Assembly: GCF_000208865.1 (NCBI RefSeq)
Contig: NC_018390.1
Coordinates: forward strand, 3,428,270 to 3,492,269
Length of the DNA stretch: 64,000 nucleotides
Direction: 5' to 3'
Source of the DNA: Neospora caninum Liverpool
Taxonomy: Eukaryota > Apicomplexa > Conoidasida > Eucoccidiorida > Sarcocystidae
Shown piece after piece: positions 36,562 through 49,165 of this stretch (positions are counted from its first letter, which is position 1; the number at the start of each line of letters is the position of its first letter). The position numbers and the translations under genes are program-made. The notes beneath the pieces were generated by a model. It was not told the origin of the DNA, ran no database searches, and worked only from the letters and a program-made list of their open reading frames with translations.

Positions 36562-39500
36562 TTTGACGGATTTGGGACAAACAGAGAACCTGACGAAGCA
36601 GCGAAGAGACGACGCGGGAGGTGAAACGGAGTACGGGGCAAAGTCGCAGAAAACCTGAAAAAATGAAGCAGGGAAAAGACGATTACCTGGAACGGGGATG
36701 GACGGTTTGCATCCAACACCCAAAACTCACGACCAAACGCATGCAACGAAGGACGCTCTCCGGGAAACACTTTTGCCAGGTGAGTCCCGTACGGTCCAGT
36801 GACAAGGCAAATTCACATCCACGTCAGTCTGCTTCCTTTAGCGAGTGAAAAAACTCCACTGTCCACACTGTCGCCGAGATCCACGACGGCAGCCGAGGAA
36901 AATCAAAAACTCGGAGACACACAAAAAGTTCTTCCTACTGGCGTCACGCCACCTTCAGCGCCTCCCCTCCCATTTCTGCTGCGTCAGCGGCCGGCTCCTC
37001 ATGCCCCGCTTTCGAGTAAGGTGCCGTGTACAACACGCAGCCGTTTCCGCTGGCAACAGCCGAGTTGGAAACGAAAACCTCGCCGGCGTCCTCTAGTGAA
37101 TCGGGAGATACACGACACTCTGTTCCCCCTGTACATACTCTGTATAGACTCCCACGATGGCCCATATGTCATCCCTCCTCTGGGTCTCCCGTTTCTTCCC
37201 CACAGAGAGACCGACGCGCAATCCAAAAGGAGATGGACACGACTGCCTTACGGCTCCTCCGAAGCCAAGACCACCGAAAGAAAGACGGCAAGCTGTGAGA
37301 GGTGACTCTCCGCGTTCTTTCGCGAGAGCGACAGGCCGCAGGTGAGTGCACAGTGTGGTTACAGAAGGAAGGTAAAATGTCTTTAGAGATTCTCGTCAAA
37401 AACGGCGGCACTGGCATTTATCAGTCGGTGCGTCAGTTGGGCCACGAACGCCCGGGACAACGCAGAATCCGTTCCCCACAGGCCAGAGAAGCACGGAGCG
37501 AGTTCTGGAGACGAGACGCGAGAGAGCGCAGAAGGCGCAGAGAAGGGAAAAAGGTGTGCCGTCTCTCGGGCGAAAAAAAGGACGGAAAGTTGGGACGAAG
37601 CCCCTAGGGTGGGGGTCAGGAAAGGGGGGACCTCGAACTTACAGGCGCTGGCTGTTACACCGGGGGATCCGTTCAGACGGTTCTGACCCGAATTCCGTTG
37701 ATTCCCCTGGCAGAAAATTTTGGTTTTGCGACAGAGTTGTCGGGAGAAGGGAAGAGTGGAAGCGAAAGCGAATTCCGTCGCGAAAAGGCGAAAGTTGAAA
37801 AGAAGCTGGTCGTGGAGGGGAAACGCGACGAGGATCCTGCCACAACGAAAATCACGCCGACACTGTCGTCACGCGCTGTGCAGCAAAATGTCGCCACTCC
37901 AGTCCAAATCAGCACGAGGCCAAGACAAAAAAGCGGAGAGGCGCCAGCGAAGAACGAGGGGCAAGAGGGAAAAAGCCGAGCGGGGAGAGAAAAGCAAGAA
38001 GCCTCGCTCCCGGGGTGGTGAGAGAGAGATGGGGATGAGAGCGCCGCACAACACGGAGCGGGTCCAACTCTCTCGGCGTCGAGGTTCACGCGGGGCGAGA
38101 GGGACGCGAGAGGCGGCGCAGCGACAGAGAAGACAGTTTCCAGAAGCACACGAGACGGAAGGGAGAGAGAGAAGAAGAAGAGAGAGAAGAGATGGAGAAG
38201 AGGAAGAAAAGAGTTACGAACTCGTCATCCGGCAAAAAGAGGGAAAAAAACCTAGTGGGGGAGCAAGGAAGCCGCTCTCTTCTCTGTATCGGCAGACCGC
38301 TCTCTCCGTCCCGACACGTGTATGTGCGCGTTTCAAAAACTGTGGACGCTTCGTCCTCTCTCTGCCACGCGCGCATCCCACCTCGCTGCTGTCGCTCTCC
38401 ATTTGCAAACTGTATTCCCACCCTGCCGCGCGCTGGCGAGTTTCCTCATAAACGACGAGCGCAACACCGGACGGGGGGGGAAACGCCGTCTACGCGGAGA
38501 GACGGCACGCCAAACCCGCGTCGAAACTCAGGTGCCGAGACGTGCGGCGCCACAAAAGAAAACGAGGCTGGAAAAAGCGACAGCATTACGTGGGGACGGG
38601 AGGGACGCGCAGCGTGTGCTCGCCTTTCCCAGAATGTGTCTAAAAGCACTGCGTGAAAGCGGAGCAACGGCCGGGGAGACGCACGGCAATTTTTTGTCGC
38701 CCACCGCGTCGTCGAATACATTCAGCGGATCGCGTACAGTCATACAGGAAGAGAGAGACTGTCCTGCCTTTCTGAACGGGACTCTCTCGAGTCCTGTTTC
38801 CGCTCCGTTCACAGGGTGCTTCGCGCGTTGGTGTGCGGCTCGGTTTTTCAACGCCTGTAACCAAACTGCGTGCCGTCGCAGAAATTCGCCGCGTTATACT
38901 CTGCCTTGCCACAACTTTCCCAAGCCATCACCTCGCTCAGCCTTTGGAGATGGTAGAAACCGGTTTCTGTGGTGTGTGTGCTGGCAGCGAAGGAAGTTGC
39001 GTTCGGTTTTGTGTGCACGGAGGAACGTAGTCACTAAATAACCCGTGAATGAGACAGGGGTAGCGGTTGGGTGGAGTTAGGACTGCCGCGATACTTGCGC
39101 TTTCGAAAACAGAGGGGGGTACAAGCTAGCCTATTCGTCGTGCTATTAACTTTATAGAGCCGCGCACGTTCCTATTCGTAGCTCTTCCCAGAGAAAATCT
39201 GTTCCGTCAGGAGCGGGGAGCTCCTTTGTTACGGACGTTCAAGGTGTGTGTAGCGCACAGACGCCCGCCATGAAGCCCCGCGCGAAAGTAAAAAAGTAAA
39301 AACAAAGTAAAGTGGCGTTCCATACTGTTACACTGCTGGCGCCGCAGAGCCACCGCTCTTCTTACATTGTAGGGGAGCGGCGGCATGTGTCAAGCCACAT
39401 ATGACCCGAAGAAGCTGCGGAGAGCAGGGGTCGTCGTGTCCGTTCCCGGTGAGGGAGCTGCTGCGCTTGCTGTTTTTCTCCAACACCCGTATTTTAGTGA

Positions 39501-40605
39501 CGGGTTTTGTCCTGTTTGTCAAGCTGCTGAGAGTTAGCAACCCGACATGCGCATGGACAAGGTCGTAGACTCGCGCGAACCACGCAGCTCATTGCGCCCA
39601 TTTGTGTCTAACGGGCGTCAAAACCCACGCGAAACCACAGCTGAGATCTGGATCCTCCGCGTTCCTGACGGTTTGAGGGATATCTCGGATGGCAGCATGA
39701 GCGTAGGTCATTAGTTGCCGAATACACCTGTAGGACAGGCCGTAGACAGCAAGCATCTGCCGTATACCATGTTAAGAAACACTGGGGAGCGACGCTCGGA
39801 CCACTAAAGTTCTGCAGGGCAAAGTGGGTCAGTTCACATCTTCTGTTTCCAGGTAGCTAGCGCTGAAGGGCGCCGGCTCTGTCGGGGGCAGTTGATAAAA
39901 GCACTGCGTCGTTGACATGCCATGTTCGGTGTTGCTTCGTGCGGGGAAACTGGGCAAATATGTGTGACATTGCAGCCGGGACATCGATACACATTGTCAC
40001 CTAGTTTGACCGCACGGGTTTTCTCCGTTGAGCAGGAACGGGAGCAACACGTGTGTAATAGAAAGCAGGTCGTACGCGTTGTCAGTCGTGAGTCACGAAG
40101 GTTATTTTGAGTAGCCGCTCACCTCGCCAGGACATCCTCCGTTCACGAAGGGAAAAGCGTCTTGCTGCCAGTCCGTTTTCACTTCACTGACGGTCGGATT
40201 GCGACACCACTCAGAGGTTGTCGGCGTGCGTCCATCAAGTTCTCAAGCTTCATCGTTGTTTTGGCGATATCGCACCCATGTTTTACGGAATGCGACCTTA
40301 GTTATGCAGGGGATCGGGAAAAAGGGTTGGGAGGCGCAGGTCTACATTAGCGCGTTGCAAGAATGCCGTTTCATTGTGGAGCTGGAGGCGCAACCTCGAT
40401 CCTTATCACCACCGGTCTCCCAAAATAAACGCGCGCCGGCTTCAGACTGAACCCGCATGAGAAAACGTTGGCAACCTTCTGTTTACAAGGGTTTTGCTGT
40501 GGAGGCTCGCAATGTTCGACGGCGCAGCTGTTTTGGGTGACAAAGAAATTCATACTCCCCTATTGTGGCCACCGGCCTGTGGACGACGTTGTGGCCAGGG
40601 AAAAC
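36562..40605. other. Long divergent intergenic region, left part
   Basis: Over 4 kb lies upstream of the PTB-like gene. It must hold that gene's promoter and 5' UTR. From about 38.7 kb base composition is more even and CpG-like repeats fade. Several Arg-rich ORFs are present but none has domain, splice or composition support. Confidence 0.4.
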
Positions 40606-41226
40606 TCACAAAAACCCACTCCCCCTGATTAGGTTCAGTTCAGCAAACACCCTGATCCCCTGTGTTCTTGAAACTGCAGGCTGCGTAGACGAGTAAAGGG
40701 CGACGTCCGTTTCGGATATTCTGGTCCTCGTGAGGCCACAGTGTGCTACAATAACTATGATGCAATAGTCAAGCACCACACTCTCACCCCACGACGAGTG
40801 AAAGAGAGGAATACATTCGAAGGAGTGCCCTTCCAGTTCCACGTGCCGACTTCCGTTTCCTCGCTGGGATATTTGAGTTTTGATTGTCGCTGAATCGCAA
40901 TTTTCTCGAGTCGCTTTCCAGTGTGCAACCCTATTGACTAGCACCGGTCCGCCGTGTGCTCGTGCGCCTGTCCGAGTCTCATTAGGGTGACGGTTGATCG
41001 TCATCTTGTTTTCGTGTTCTTCTGCAGTCCATCCATCGATCTCGTATTCAGTTTCGCTTGGTAGAGACTGTACCCGGGCACGTTTGACAAACACGACAAA
41101 ATGTGTGTCGCAAGACTGTTTGTTTCTCGGGCTACCCTCTGAAAAAGCCGCTCTCTCATCGCCTGTCGGCACCCTCCGCTGGGGGGACACCACTACGTAC
41201 GACAAACCGCAAATTGACAACAGCAT
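40606..41226 (-). CDS. Isolated 206-codon ORF, hypothetical
   Basis: This is a single-exon ORF from an ATG at 41226 to TGA. Amino acid composition is balanced, unlike neighbouring shadow ORFs, with all residue classes present and six cysteines (ICG, SCD, NCD, FECI, DYCI, HCG). Stretches such as EYEIDGWTAEEHENKMTINR and FECIPLFHSSWGESVVLDYC read like a folded protein. The first 18 residues (MLLSICGLSYVVVSPQ) are mildly hydrophobic but make a weak signal peptide. No family is recognised. It lies about 1.1 kb upstream of, and divergent from, the aminopeptidase. It could be chance in a region of near-even base composition. Confidence 0.28.
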   Translation of the reverse strand: MLLSICGLSYVVVSPQRRVPTGDERAAFSEGSPRNKQSCDTHFVVFVKRARVQSLPSETEYEIDGWTAEEHENKMTINRHPNETRTGARAHGGPVLVNRVAHWKATRENCDSATIKTQISQRGNGSRHVELEGHSFECIPLFHSSWGESVVLDYCIIVIVAHCGLTRTRISETDVALYSSTQPAVSRTQGIRVFAELNLIRGSGFL

Positions 41227-42312
41227 CGGCAAACAATCACCCGCATAATGGCGTGTGTTCCCGACGTGGACGGTGGTCAGGATCGCGAGGATCCGTTCAC
41301 CACCTGACAGCAGAGAGTCGCAAAAGTGGCCGGGAGACGGGCGATGCCCTTGCTGCGCTGAATTTTTTTCTGGTTGTGTTTGTCAGTTCCACAACTTCTC
41401 AACCGTATCGCGTCTCCCTCTTCCTCATCACCGGTACGTGGCAAATGAGAGTGACGGCGCCTCGCGTTTCTGTGTTTTTTTATTGTGTTTCACGTTCAAG
41501 CGCACCCGTGGTGACTTCCGCGTCAGCGGTTCTGGAAGCGCTGCCGTTCGGCTATGCGGAGGTTTCCGTCACTGGACACAGCAAACACTTTTGCTGGCTT
41601 CACCGAGCTTTTCGGCCAAGTTTTGTTTTGCCCTTCCTCATCGCTTCACTTCTTTCCTGGAATGGTATCACCGGCACGGGGTGCGTCCCTCCTGTCTCGT
41701 TCCTGGCCGGGAAGAATTCAGTCGCTTGCGTGCAGCCTGTGTCTGTACATCGTGACTGTGTGCAACGCGGCTCATGGTTACCCGACTTTTCATGTGAATC
41801 AATGGAAGAGGGGTCCGCTGTTTCCGCAGTTCTCGTCCGTTCCGTTTGCTAGTGTTGGCGACATCTCTTCAAATGCAAGCATTTCCCCGTCGGCAATACT
41901 CTCTGGCATTCACTCGAACCGATCATTTGTTTCTACTATGCGCCCGTTTAGTTGTTCAGGCGTTCTTGTGAAGCTTCCAGCGAAACACAAGAATTTGTGC
42001 CGTCACCGCTCAGCTCTACCGGTTTCCATTTCTTGCCTCCCATCTTCTTTCCTTGCTCCGCATTCTTCTTTTCGTTTTTCCAGAACTTACGGTAAAGACC
42101 CGGAAAGAAGAAACAACGCCTCTCCTCTGTCGTCTCGAGGTTGCTCCCCAGGTCGGCCGCTCGCAGCCCGTCCACCCTGTCCGTTGTGGAAGGACGTGAC
42201 AATTCGTCACGCAAGGCCCGTTGCCCTCCCTTCCTCTCCCGTGAGTACGGTGTTTGCTGCTCGTTTTTCATCTGCCCCAGCCTCTCTCCTCTCGTCTGAC
42301 AACTCCGCCAAA

Positions 42313-45300
42313 ATGGCCAAGGTTCCTGCGCCTCCAACTGTCGTCAAGACAGATCCCACGGCAATCCCCTTTGTCGGGTGCCAGCCTGCGAAGAAGGTAA
42401 GCGTTTTCTTCGCTCCTTACTGTATGTTCAGCGTTTTCTTCTGTGTTCGGAAAACGGTTTCTGTCCTTCATTGTCGTCGCTTTTCGGACTCCTGACGCCC
42501 AGCGACGCGCCACCGTATCCAGAAGTCCTGTCTCGAGGTCGTGCAGACGTGTACAGCTCGTGCCGATCTGTACACCTTTGTGTAGGGTTTGATTTGCGAA
42601 GACGTGTGTGTGCACATCTTGTTCCGATGGCAAAATGGAACGTTGAAGCGTTTATCTGTGTATCCCACGCACAGATGTAGCGTGCGTCATGGATTTTCAT
42701 CATCGTGGATAGTCGCATCAAACCACTACATGTGGACGCAGAGATGCACGTGCGCGCGGTACATGGATGACAGAGTGGTTTCTACCTCTATGCGCTCACA
42801 TGGCAATTTGTTTGACTTCTCCACGTGTGCTGTGGCAGGTTCAAATGGAGGCAGTCGACATCAAGGAAGCCGAAAAATACACCGGAGACTTGGCTGTGTT
42901 TTCAGTTCTCGCCCCAGGATGCTTCCACGACGACCCAAATGCGTCTCAGCCACAGAAAGGACCCGTCGCACTTCCCGAAATCGCGCAAAATTTCGACGAC
43001 GCTGTCGGTCAGGGCATGCTGAAGGACGCCGCCGATGCTTCCGACTTCAAAGCCAAAATGGGGTAACAGCCGCAGCGGATACAGACGCCTGTGATGAGTC
43101 AGTTTTTCCGTATTTAGCCATGCGTGCATGTGCGTAAACGTGTGTTTCTCGCTCTTTGCTTATGCATAAATAAAGCGTGTCCGCTATCTCTGCTTACAGC
43201 TCCCACGTCTTTGTCCGTCTCCCGTCAAAGTCGTCTCCAGCTGTCAAGAGTCTGGCCGCGCTAGGCTTCGGCTCACTCGCCGAGTTGACTCCGCCCTCTG
43301 TTGCGAAGGCTGCGTCTGCGTTGGCGGGCATGCTTCTCCGAGGCGCCGGAGAGAAAGCGAAGAACGTCGCTCTCGTTCTTCCTTCCTGTCCGAAGGGGGG
43401 ATGTCCCTCTCCCGAAGGCCAAAAGAAGACGCAGGAAATGAAGGAGAGAGTCGTTACCAGCTTCTTGGAGACTTTGCTCGTCGAGCTCCAGCCTGACCTG
43501 AGGTAAGCAACTGAACGGCCGAGGCAGGAGCGCGAAACAGCAGCCAAGACGGCAGAGGTGAGAGAGAAAACAGCAAAGCAAGGAAGAGGAAGCAAGGGAT
43601 ACATATCCGCGTACGCACAGGGCGAGGATCGCTCCTCTTCACGCTTCTTTCGTGAGTATATGCGTAAATGCGCACATGCAGATTCAGACAGAGGTGCACA
43701 TCTTGTGCTTTGTGCATCTCGGAAGGAGCGGGAAATGCGGTCGTAGTCGATTAGTGTCTTGTTTTCTGTTGGCAGATTCAAGGGGGACCGCGACGGCGGA
43801 AAAGACTCCGGCCCTCAGCTCGAGAAACTCACTCTTTTCACCGATGATGTCGAAGCCGTCAACCGCTCCATTGCTGTAAGTTTGCTTCGTCTCTCTCGAT
43901 CGGTCGTCTGTCTTTGTCACCCTGTGTCACTTTCTTTGCTCATCCGTTCTTCTCCTGGCTACCCCCTGTCGTTCTTTCCTGTTTTCCCTCTGGCGCCTCG
44001 GGTTTCCTGGTGCTTTTCTTGTAGGGCTGCCGTTTATGGCATGCAACGTTCCTCTGTTCTCTCCTGGCTAGGCCGTCGCGTGCCGTGCTTCCTCTCTTCC
44101 TCAGTTTGCCCTCACATGTCGATTCGAGTCCCCGTTGCGCTCCCTCGTCGTAGTTTCAACATTCAAGACTGTGCATTCCTCATACTCTCAAGTGTATTTC
44201 TCTCCCGGTGCGATGCGCCTGCAGCGAGCAAAGATCGTTGCTCCAGGGGTCTACTTCGCCCAGGAGCTCGTCAATGCACCAGCGAACTACTGCAACCCCG
44301 TCACGCTCGCACAGGCCGCTGTCGACATGGCTAAAGAGGTAAACCCAGAGCGTGAACGATAGGGGCAAAAGGAGAAGTGTGTGAAGTCATTCGTGTTTCT
44401 CGTTTTTACTGTGCCACTGCATGCCCCTGCTGGACTGCCGTGCGCCTTCGACGCCTTCGCGGTGCGGCCGCGACCCAGCCACTCAACGAAAGCCACACCA
44501 GGCCCGACGTTTGCATCTCGGTTTCTTGCGTGCACGTCTCTCGAGATCCTGTGTCTGCGCCGTCGCATCGCTGGAGTGCATCCTTTCTTGGCCGGGGTGC
44601 CTGTAGGCTTCCGTGGCGTCACGCGTCTTCGCCTCGCTACCCTTGGCGCGGTTCGCCGTGTCGCGCGTCTCTCGCCCATCGCGCCGTGAGCATCCTTTCG
44701 CGTGTCTCTGTCTCTCGTCTGCGTGCGTCCGCGGATCCGTGCAGGCAGGGCTAGAGGCGGAAGTGCTTCAGCGGGACGAAATCGAGAAACTGAACATGGG
44801 CTGCTACCTCGCCGTCGCGAAAGGATCGCTCTTCCCTCCTCAGTTTATTCACCTCACCTACAAGTCTTCCAATCCCAAGCGGAAGGTCGCGCTCGTCGGC
44901 AAGGGCATCTGCTTCGATGCCGGCGGCTACAACTTGAAGACTGGCGGCGCTCAAATCGAGCTGATGAAGTTCGACATGGGAGGCGCAGGTAAAAGAGGGA
45001 ACGGCGGGACACGGCGGCGGGGTGGCGTTTGACGCACGAGATGCCAAAAACTGCACAGGCGCACGGGACACGCAGCTCGGATGGGAGCCCAGTGCACAGG
45101 CTTCAGCGTTTCCGCTCCGTCTGTGCCTGTTGCAGCGGCTGTCCTTGGAGCCGCCCGCGCACTCGGAGAGTTGAAACCCGAAAACGTCGAGATCCACTTC
45201 CTGGTCGCAGCGTGCGAAAACATGATTTCCGATAAATCGTACCGCCCCGGAGACGTCATTACCGCGAGCAACGGGAAAACTGTCGAGATCGGAAACACCG

Positions 45301-46703
45301 ACGCGGAAGGCAGGCTCACCCTCGCCGATGCTCTGATCTACGCGGAGAAGACAGTCAAGGCGGACACTATTGTCGATGTCGCGACGCTAACTGGAGCTGT
45401 GATCATTGCTCTCGGATACAAGTATGCTGGCTTGTGGAGCAACAGAGAATGCATGGCCAGCAGCATTCTCAAGAGGTGAGGAGAAAGAGTCGCAAAACGT
45501 GTGACAGGCAAGAACCGGGGAGCAGGCTCTTGCGGTGGATGGCAAGCCAGGCCTCTATAAACGCGTGCACGACACGCGCCGTTCGATACGGCCTCCGGAT
45601 TCGATTTTTGTCGGTTCACATGCATATGCGTATATGGAGATATGCTGTGGGGACTGGCATCTGTGTGCTGAGCTTGGCGCCGTCGACCGGGTCTCCTTCG
45701 TCGCGGCGTTCTCAGGTGATTTGCCCGTGTCGCACGCTCAAGCGTTTCCCCCGTTTGAATGTGTCAAAAACAGACACCCAGCTGTCTCCAGTGGAGTCGT
45801 CGGGTGTCTGTGCGTTTGTGCGTTCCAAGGCGCTGAGTTTGTCTTGTTTTCTGTGTCGTCGCGTCTGCGCATTCGTGTCCCGTGCATCTCCACAGCCGGT
45901 TGTGTCGGGTTCCGGCGTGTCTGCATCTGCGCGTGCGTACAGCGCTGAAAATAGCGGAGAGTACATGTGGCACATGCCGCTAGCCAAAGACTACGCCGAG
46001 GCTCTCGACAGCAAGTGCGCCGACATGAACAATGTCGGAGGCAAGGGGAAGGGCGGCTCCATCATCGCTGCGGTCTTCCTCAACAAATTCGTCGAGAAGG
46101 TAAACGAAGAGGGAAAACGAGAGGAAAGGAGGGGAAAATTGGGCAAGGAGAGGAAAGAGAGGAAAGGACCAAGAGAGGAAAGGAGATGCGGCGGCGGACG
46201 TGCGTTGTTTAGTTGGCACTTGCGAAGCGAGTGAAAAACAACGTGTCTTTTTTAAAGATTTCATTTTCGGGACTAACCTGCCGGTAAATGCGCGTGTGTC
46301 TATCGCGGTTGAACCGAATAGAAACGCCGTGGAGAGTTCAGAGGTAATCACCGGTTCCACTTGCAGCGCGCATGTAGAGGAGGAGCGTAATGGTACACGC
46401 AGCACGTGCATACCGCGGGAGGTGTTTTGCTGGCTGCTTGCGCCGACCAGGCCTGCATGCTTGCTCTGTTTCTCGTGCTAGCCTGGAACGCGTTGGTTTT
46501 TTTCTCTCACCGCCACATGGCGGCTTCAGCTTGTTCTGATTTCTGTGTCCGTGGGATGCTGACTGCTGCTTCAGGCCTGCTGGGCACACATCGACATTGC
46601 AGGAACCGCCTGGGATACGAAGACAAACAGGGCGACAGGTTTCGGTGTCCGCACACTCGTCGAGTACATCATGGACATCAGCGAGAAAACAAAAGAGAAC
46701 TAA
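42313..46703 (+). CDS. LAP: Leucine aminopeptidase, M17 family
   Basis: Nine exons: 42313..42396, 42839..43062, 43200..43502, 43776..43875, 44225..44338, 44745..44988, 45136..45475, 45943..46099, 46575..46703. Phases agree throughout and give 564 residues. The catalytic domain carries [10 protein letters not shown] (metal-binding Lys and Asp), NLKTGG (catalytic Lys), MKFDMGGA (metal Asp) and NTDAEGRL (metal Asp and Glu, catalytic Arg). These are the full M17 active-site set. It removes N-terminal Leu and other residues from peptides, as a hexameric two-metal enzyme, late in protein turnover. The start at 42313 has the context gccaaaATGG, close to the coccidian optimum. The same frame stays open far upstream with further ATGs at 41938 and 41662, so a longer leader-bearing form is possible. 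The M17 fold's N-terminal domain is exons 1-5. Confidence 0.93.
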
Positions 46704-47709
46704 GCACGACGGCTGCACAGAAAAGTGCTTTCCGTCCTTATTTCGTTCTGGGCGTGGCTGGAATTCGTCAGTCACCAGGGCGGGCTCTGGCGATTTGTTC
46801 TGTGGCATGCGGTTGGCGAGAAGCGTGCAACGCTTTGCATGACCCTGCCGAGTCTGCCTTCGCAACGCGCCGGTGGTGTGTATTCTGCGTTCGCGGGAAA
46901 CAAAAATGTGCCGGGGCTGTAGCAGGACTACCACATAGAGAAGGGCAGATGATCAATCTGGCGTCAGTGTGCAAGTTCTGTACCTTTATATGCATGCATG
47001 CGTCGCCTGTCTCTGCGTCGCTCCAACCGTGACACGTCGTCTCTGCTCGCCCCGTGGGTGTATTCAGTTCGGTCGCTGTACGTGAGGAAGAGTCGGACGA
47101 CCTTCCAGACCGGCGAGGACACAGAACGTTCACATGTAGCACCGGCAGGACACCTGTGAGGCACCGCAGGAGCGCTGGCGGCTTTCCCGTGTGCTGGTCC
47201 ACCGGCTTCGCGTGTAAAGCAGCGAAGCACGGCTCCTGACACAAGAGCCCTTTTAAGCGGGAAACGTGTTCATTTCCACTTGAGTGGAGAACTCAGCACA
47301 GGGAGGTGAACGAGACAACGGACACACCACACAAGAGAGATCGGAGCACGCGGCGGAGAACCTTCTTCTGGAGGCGAAAACGAAACGGATTCACCTGCAG
47401 TGTAAATAGCAGAAATACCAGATTGCAAGACAGGAGGCAGGTTGTCTGTGGAAGCAAATCAAGCGTAGATTTTGGGCTGCAGACGACGCCATCTTGTAAG
47501 CCTGTCGTCCTTCCCTTCGGTTCGGGGAGACAGGGGAGTAAGGATCCCTGGTGGTACTTGTTGCGGAGGCCTGCACACTTTTGCGGAAGTGAGCGCAACC
47601 ACTGCGTGACCGATCGGTTCTGGCGGTCTCAAGAAGATTCCACACTCTGCGAAGAATGTCGCCAAGCAGCACCCAAGGCACTTCGCGACGTACCAAGCGC
47701 ACCTTCTGT
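46704..47709. other. Intergenic region downstream of the aminopeptidase
   Basis: This probably contains the LAP 3' UTR. Nothing else is supported. ORFs on both strands overlap one another and lack coding character. Confidence 0.45.
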
Positions 47710-48383
47710 TTACCAAGCAAGAGCGGCCACAGTGGCAAGTACAGCGAACGCAACCCAGAACTTAAACCTAGATCGCCAGTGTTCGACTTCACTGAGTAGG
47801 AACGAGCGCCCGGGGTACTTCAGCCGTTTGTTTCCTTTGCTTTCCTCCGGTGGCGAGGAGCAAGAGAACCCGCCCGCATCAAAGGCGTCGGGTTGAAACG
47901 GATACGCGAACTGCATGCGTCTCCAACAAAGTTGCTGATATTGCTCCACGCGGAGATCCAGAAGGGCAATGCGCAACACCACAGTTCTGACCGCCACTCT
48001 GGACGCTGGCTGGGGGTGACAAGAGACGCGTTAGGACGGCTGAGGTTGGAAAGACATGTATTAAGTGGATCGAGCGCGTGTTCTGGAATTCCAGGCATCG
48101 CAGCCCTATGGAGTTTAAGTTCGGGCGGACTAGCCGACATACAAGTTCCTCCCGCTCTCCTGACGTCGTTTTCGACGAGCGGAACACGAAACCGGCGAGA
48201 ACGGCGACAGCCCGGCAGTGGAAAACGCGAGCACGCTTGCTACGGGCGCCGCGCAACCAGCGAGTTGAAGTCACGAACAGTCAGCGTCTCTGGTTTCTTT
48301 CCTCCATCGGGTAAGATGACTATACGTGTTCCGTCTAGCCCCAGACACCGGTGGTGTTGCTTGAATGTCCGAATCTTCTTCAT
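47710..48383 (-). CDS. Probable two-exon tail-anchored small membrane protein
   Basis: Exon 1 is 48383..48244 and is too short to stand out as an ORF. Exon 2 is 47998..47710. The two-base overhang of exon 1 is completed by the single first base of exon 2, giving 142 residues. Exon 1 starts with an ATG in the context aaagATGaag, has an in-frame TGA 18 bases upstream, and reads LDGTRIVILPDGGKKPETLT then VRDFNSLVARR. Exon 2 reads IALLDLRVEQYQQLCWRR and later HWRSRFKFWVAFAVLATVAA. It ends with a hydrophobic C-terminal helix right before the stop, the layout of a tail-anchored protein. No family is recognised. The acceptor is taken as gcgtccag|a; an upstream acceptor, cacccccag, would not keep phase. 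The donor CCC|GTAGCA is acceptable. Confidence 0.45.
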
Positions 48384-49165
48384 CTTTCTTGACCATCACA
48401 TGCGATCAACATAGCTGGAGGGTTCCAGATGGCGGCAGGCGGTGCGGCCTAGCCTTTCATTTCGTGCCCGGGACGGTGGCAGGCGTGGACGCATTGCCCG
48501 GGCGCAGCTCAAAGAACGGAAAAACGCGCGAGGCTCAGCGAAAACGGCGCTGCCGAATAAACATATTTACATCTCTGCACAGAGGAGGAGAGAGACGCAA
48601 ACTCCCTAGCGGCGGAAACCGTGGCCTCGTGGTCTCGTTCTACGGCGGCCTCTCATGTGTTTTCGCACCTTGATCTGACCCTGCTAAAACGCGCTTTGTC
48701 AAACACTGCAAATGCTCGCCGGACGTCCTGCTACTCCGTTCGTGTCTTTGCTCTCTCTCGGCGTTTCATCCGACTCCCCTGTTCTCGCCGTCTGCACTCT
48801 GTCTGAACCGCCTCTCTGCTGTGCTGGGTGTATGGCTGCTTTTCCCCGCGAGTCCACCGCGTCGCGTCGACTGGAGATGCTGTCTAGACACCGCAGGGCG
48901 TAGGCACGCCTCTGGCGGCAACCCTGGGCCGCGCGCACGGGATTCCCACACAAGCAGGCACGAAAAGCGATGCATGTCTTTCTGCTGTTGACGCCACAAG
49001 GCGCGCTGGACAGCCGGGACAAACGTGACAGCAACCGAGCCATTCTGCAGTCTCTTTTCCTCGACCCAAGACGAGAAGCCCCCGAGTCGAGGAAGCACGC
49101 AAAAACTACCAAAAGGCCACTGGACGAAGGGAGAAAAAACTCGGAAAACTTCGAAACCCGCGTCC
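48384..49165. other. Short intergenic stretch
   Basis: The gap lies between the 5' end of the small gene and the 3' end of the giant membrane-protein gene, which run in the same direction. It probably holds the promoter of the first and the 3' UTR of the second. No gene is seen. Confidence 0.45.

Noticed and set aside
38322..39041. 239-codon plus-strand ORF in the PTB-LAP intergenic region
   Set aside because: It is rich in Arg, Ser, Ala and Cys without order, has no splice partner and no homology that I can recognise.
41103..41852. 249-codon plus-strand ORF upstream of LAP
   Set aside because: It overlaps the LAP leader frame and ends without joining any exon; probably 5' UTR or intergenic DNA.
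47306..47896. 196-codon plus-strand ORF downstream of LAP
   Set aside because: It overlaps the antisense exon 47710-47998, which has better coding character, and it lacks a domain or splice context.
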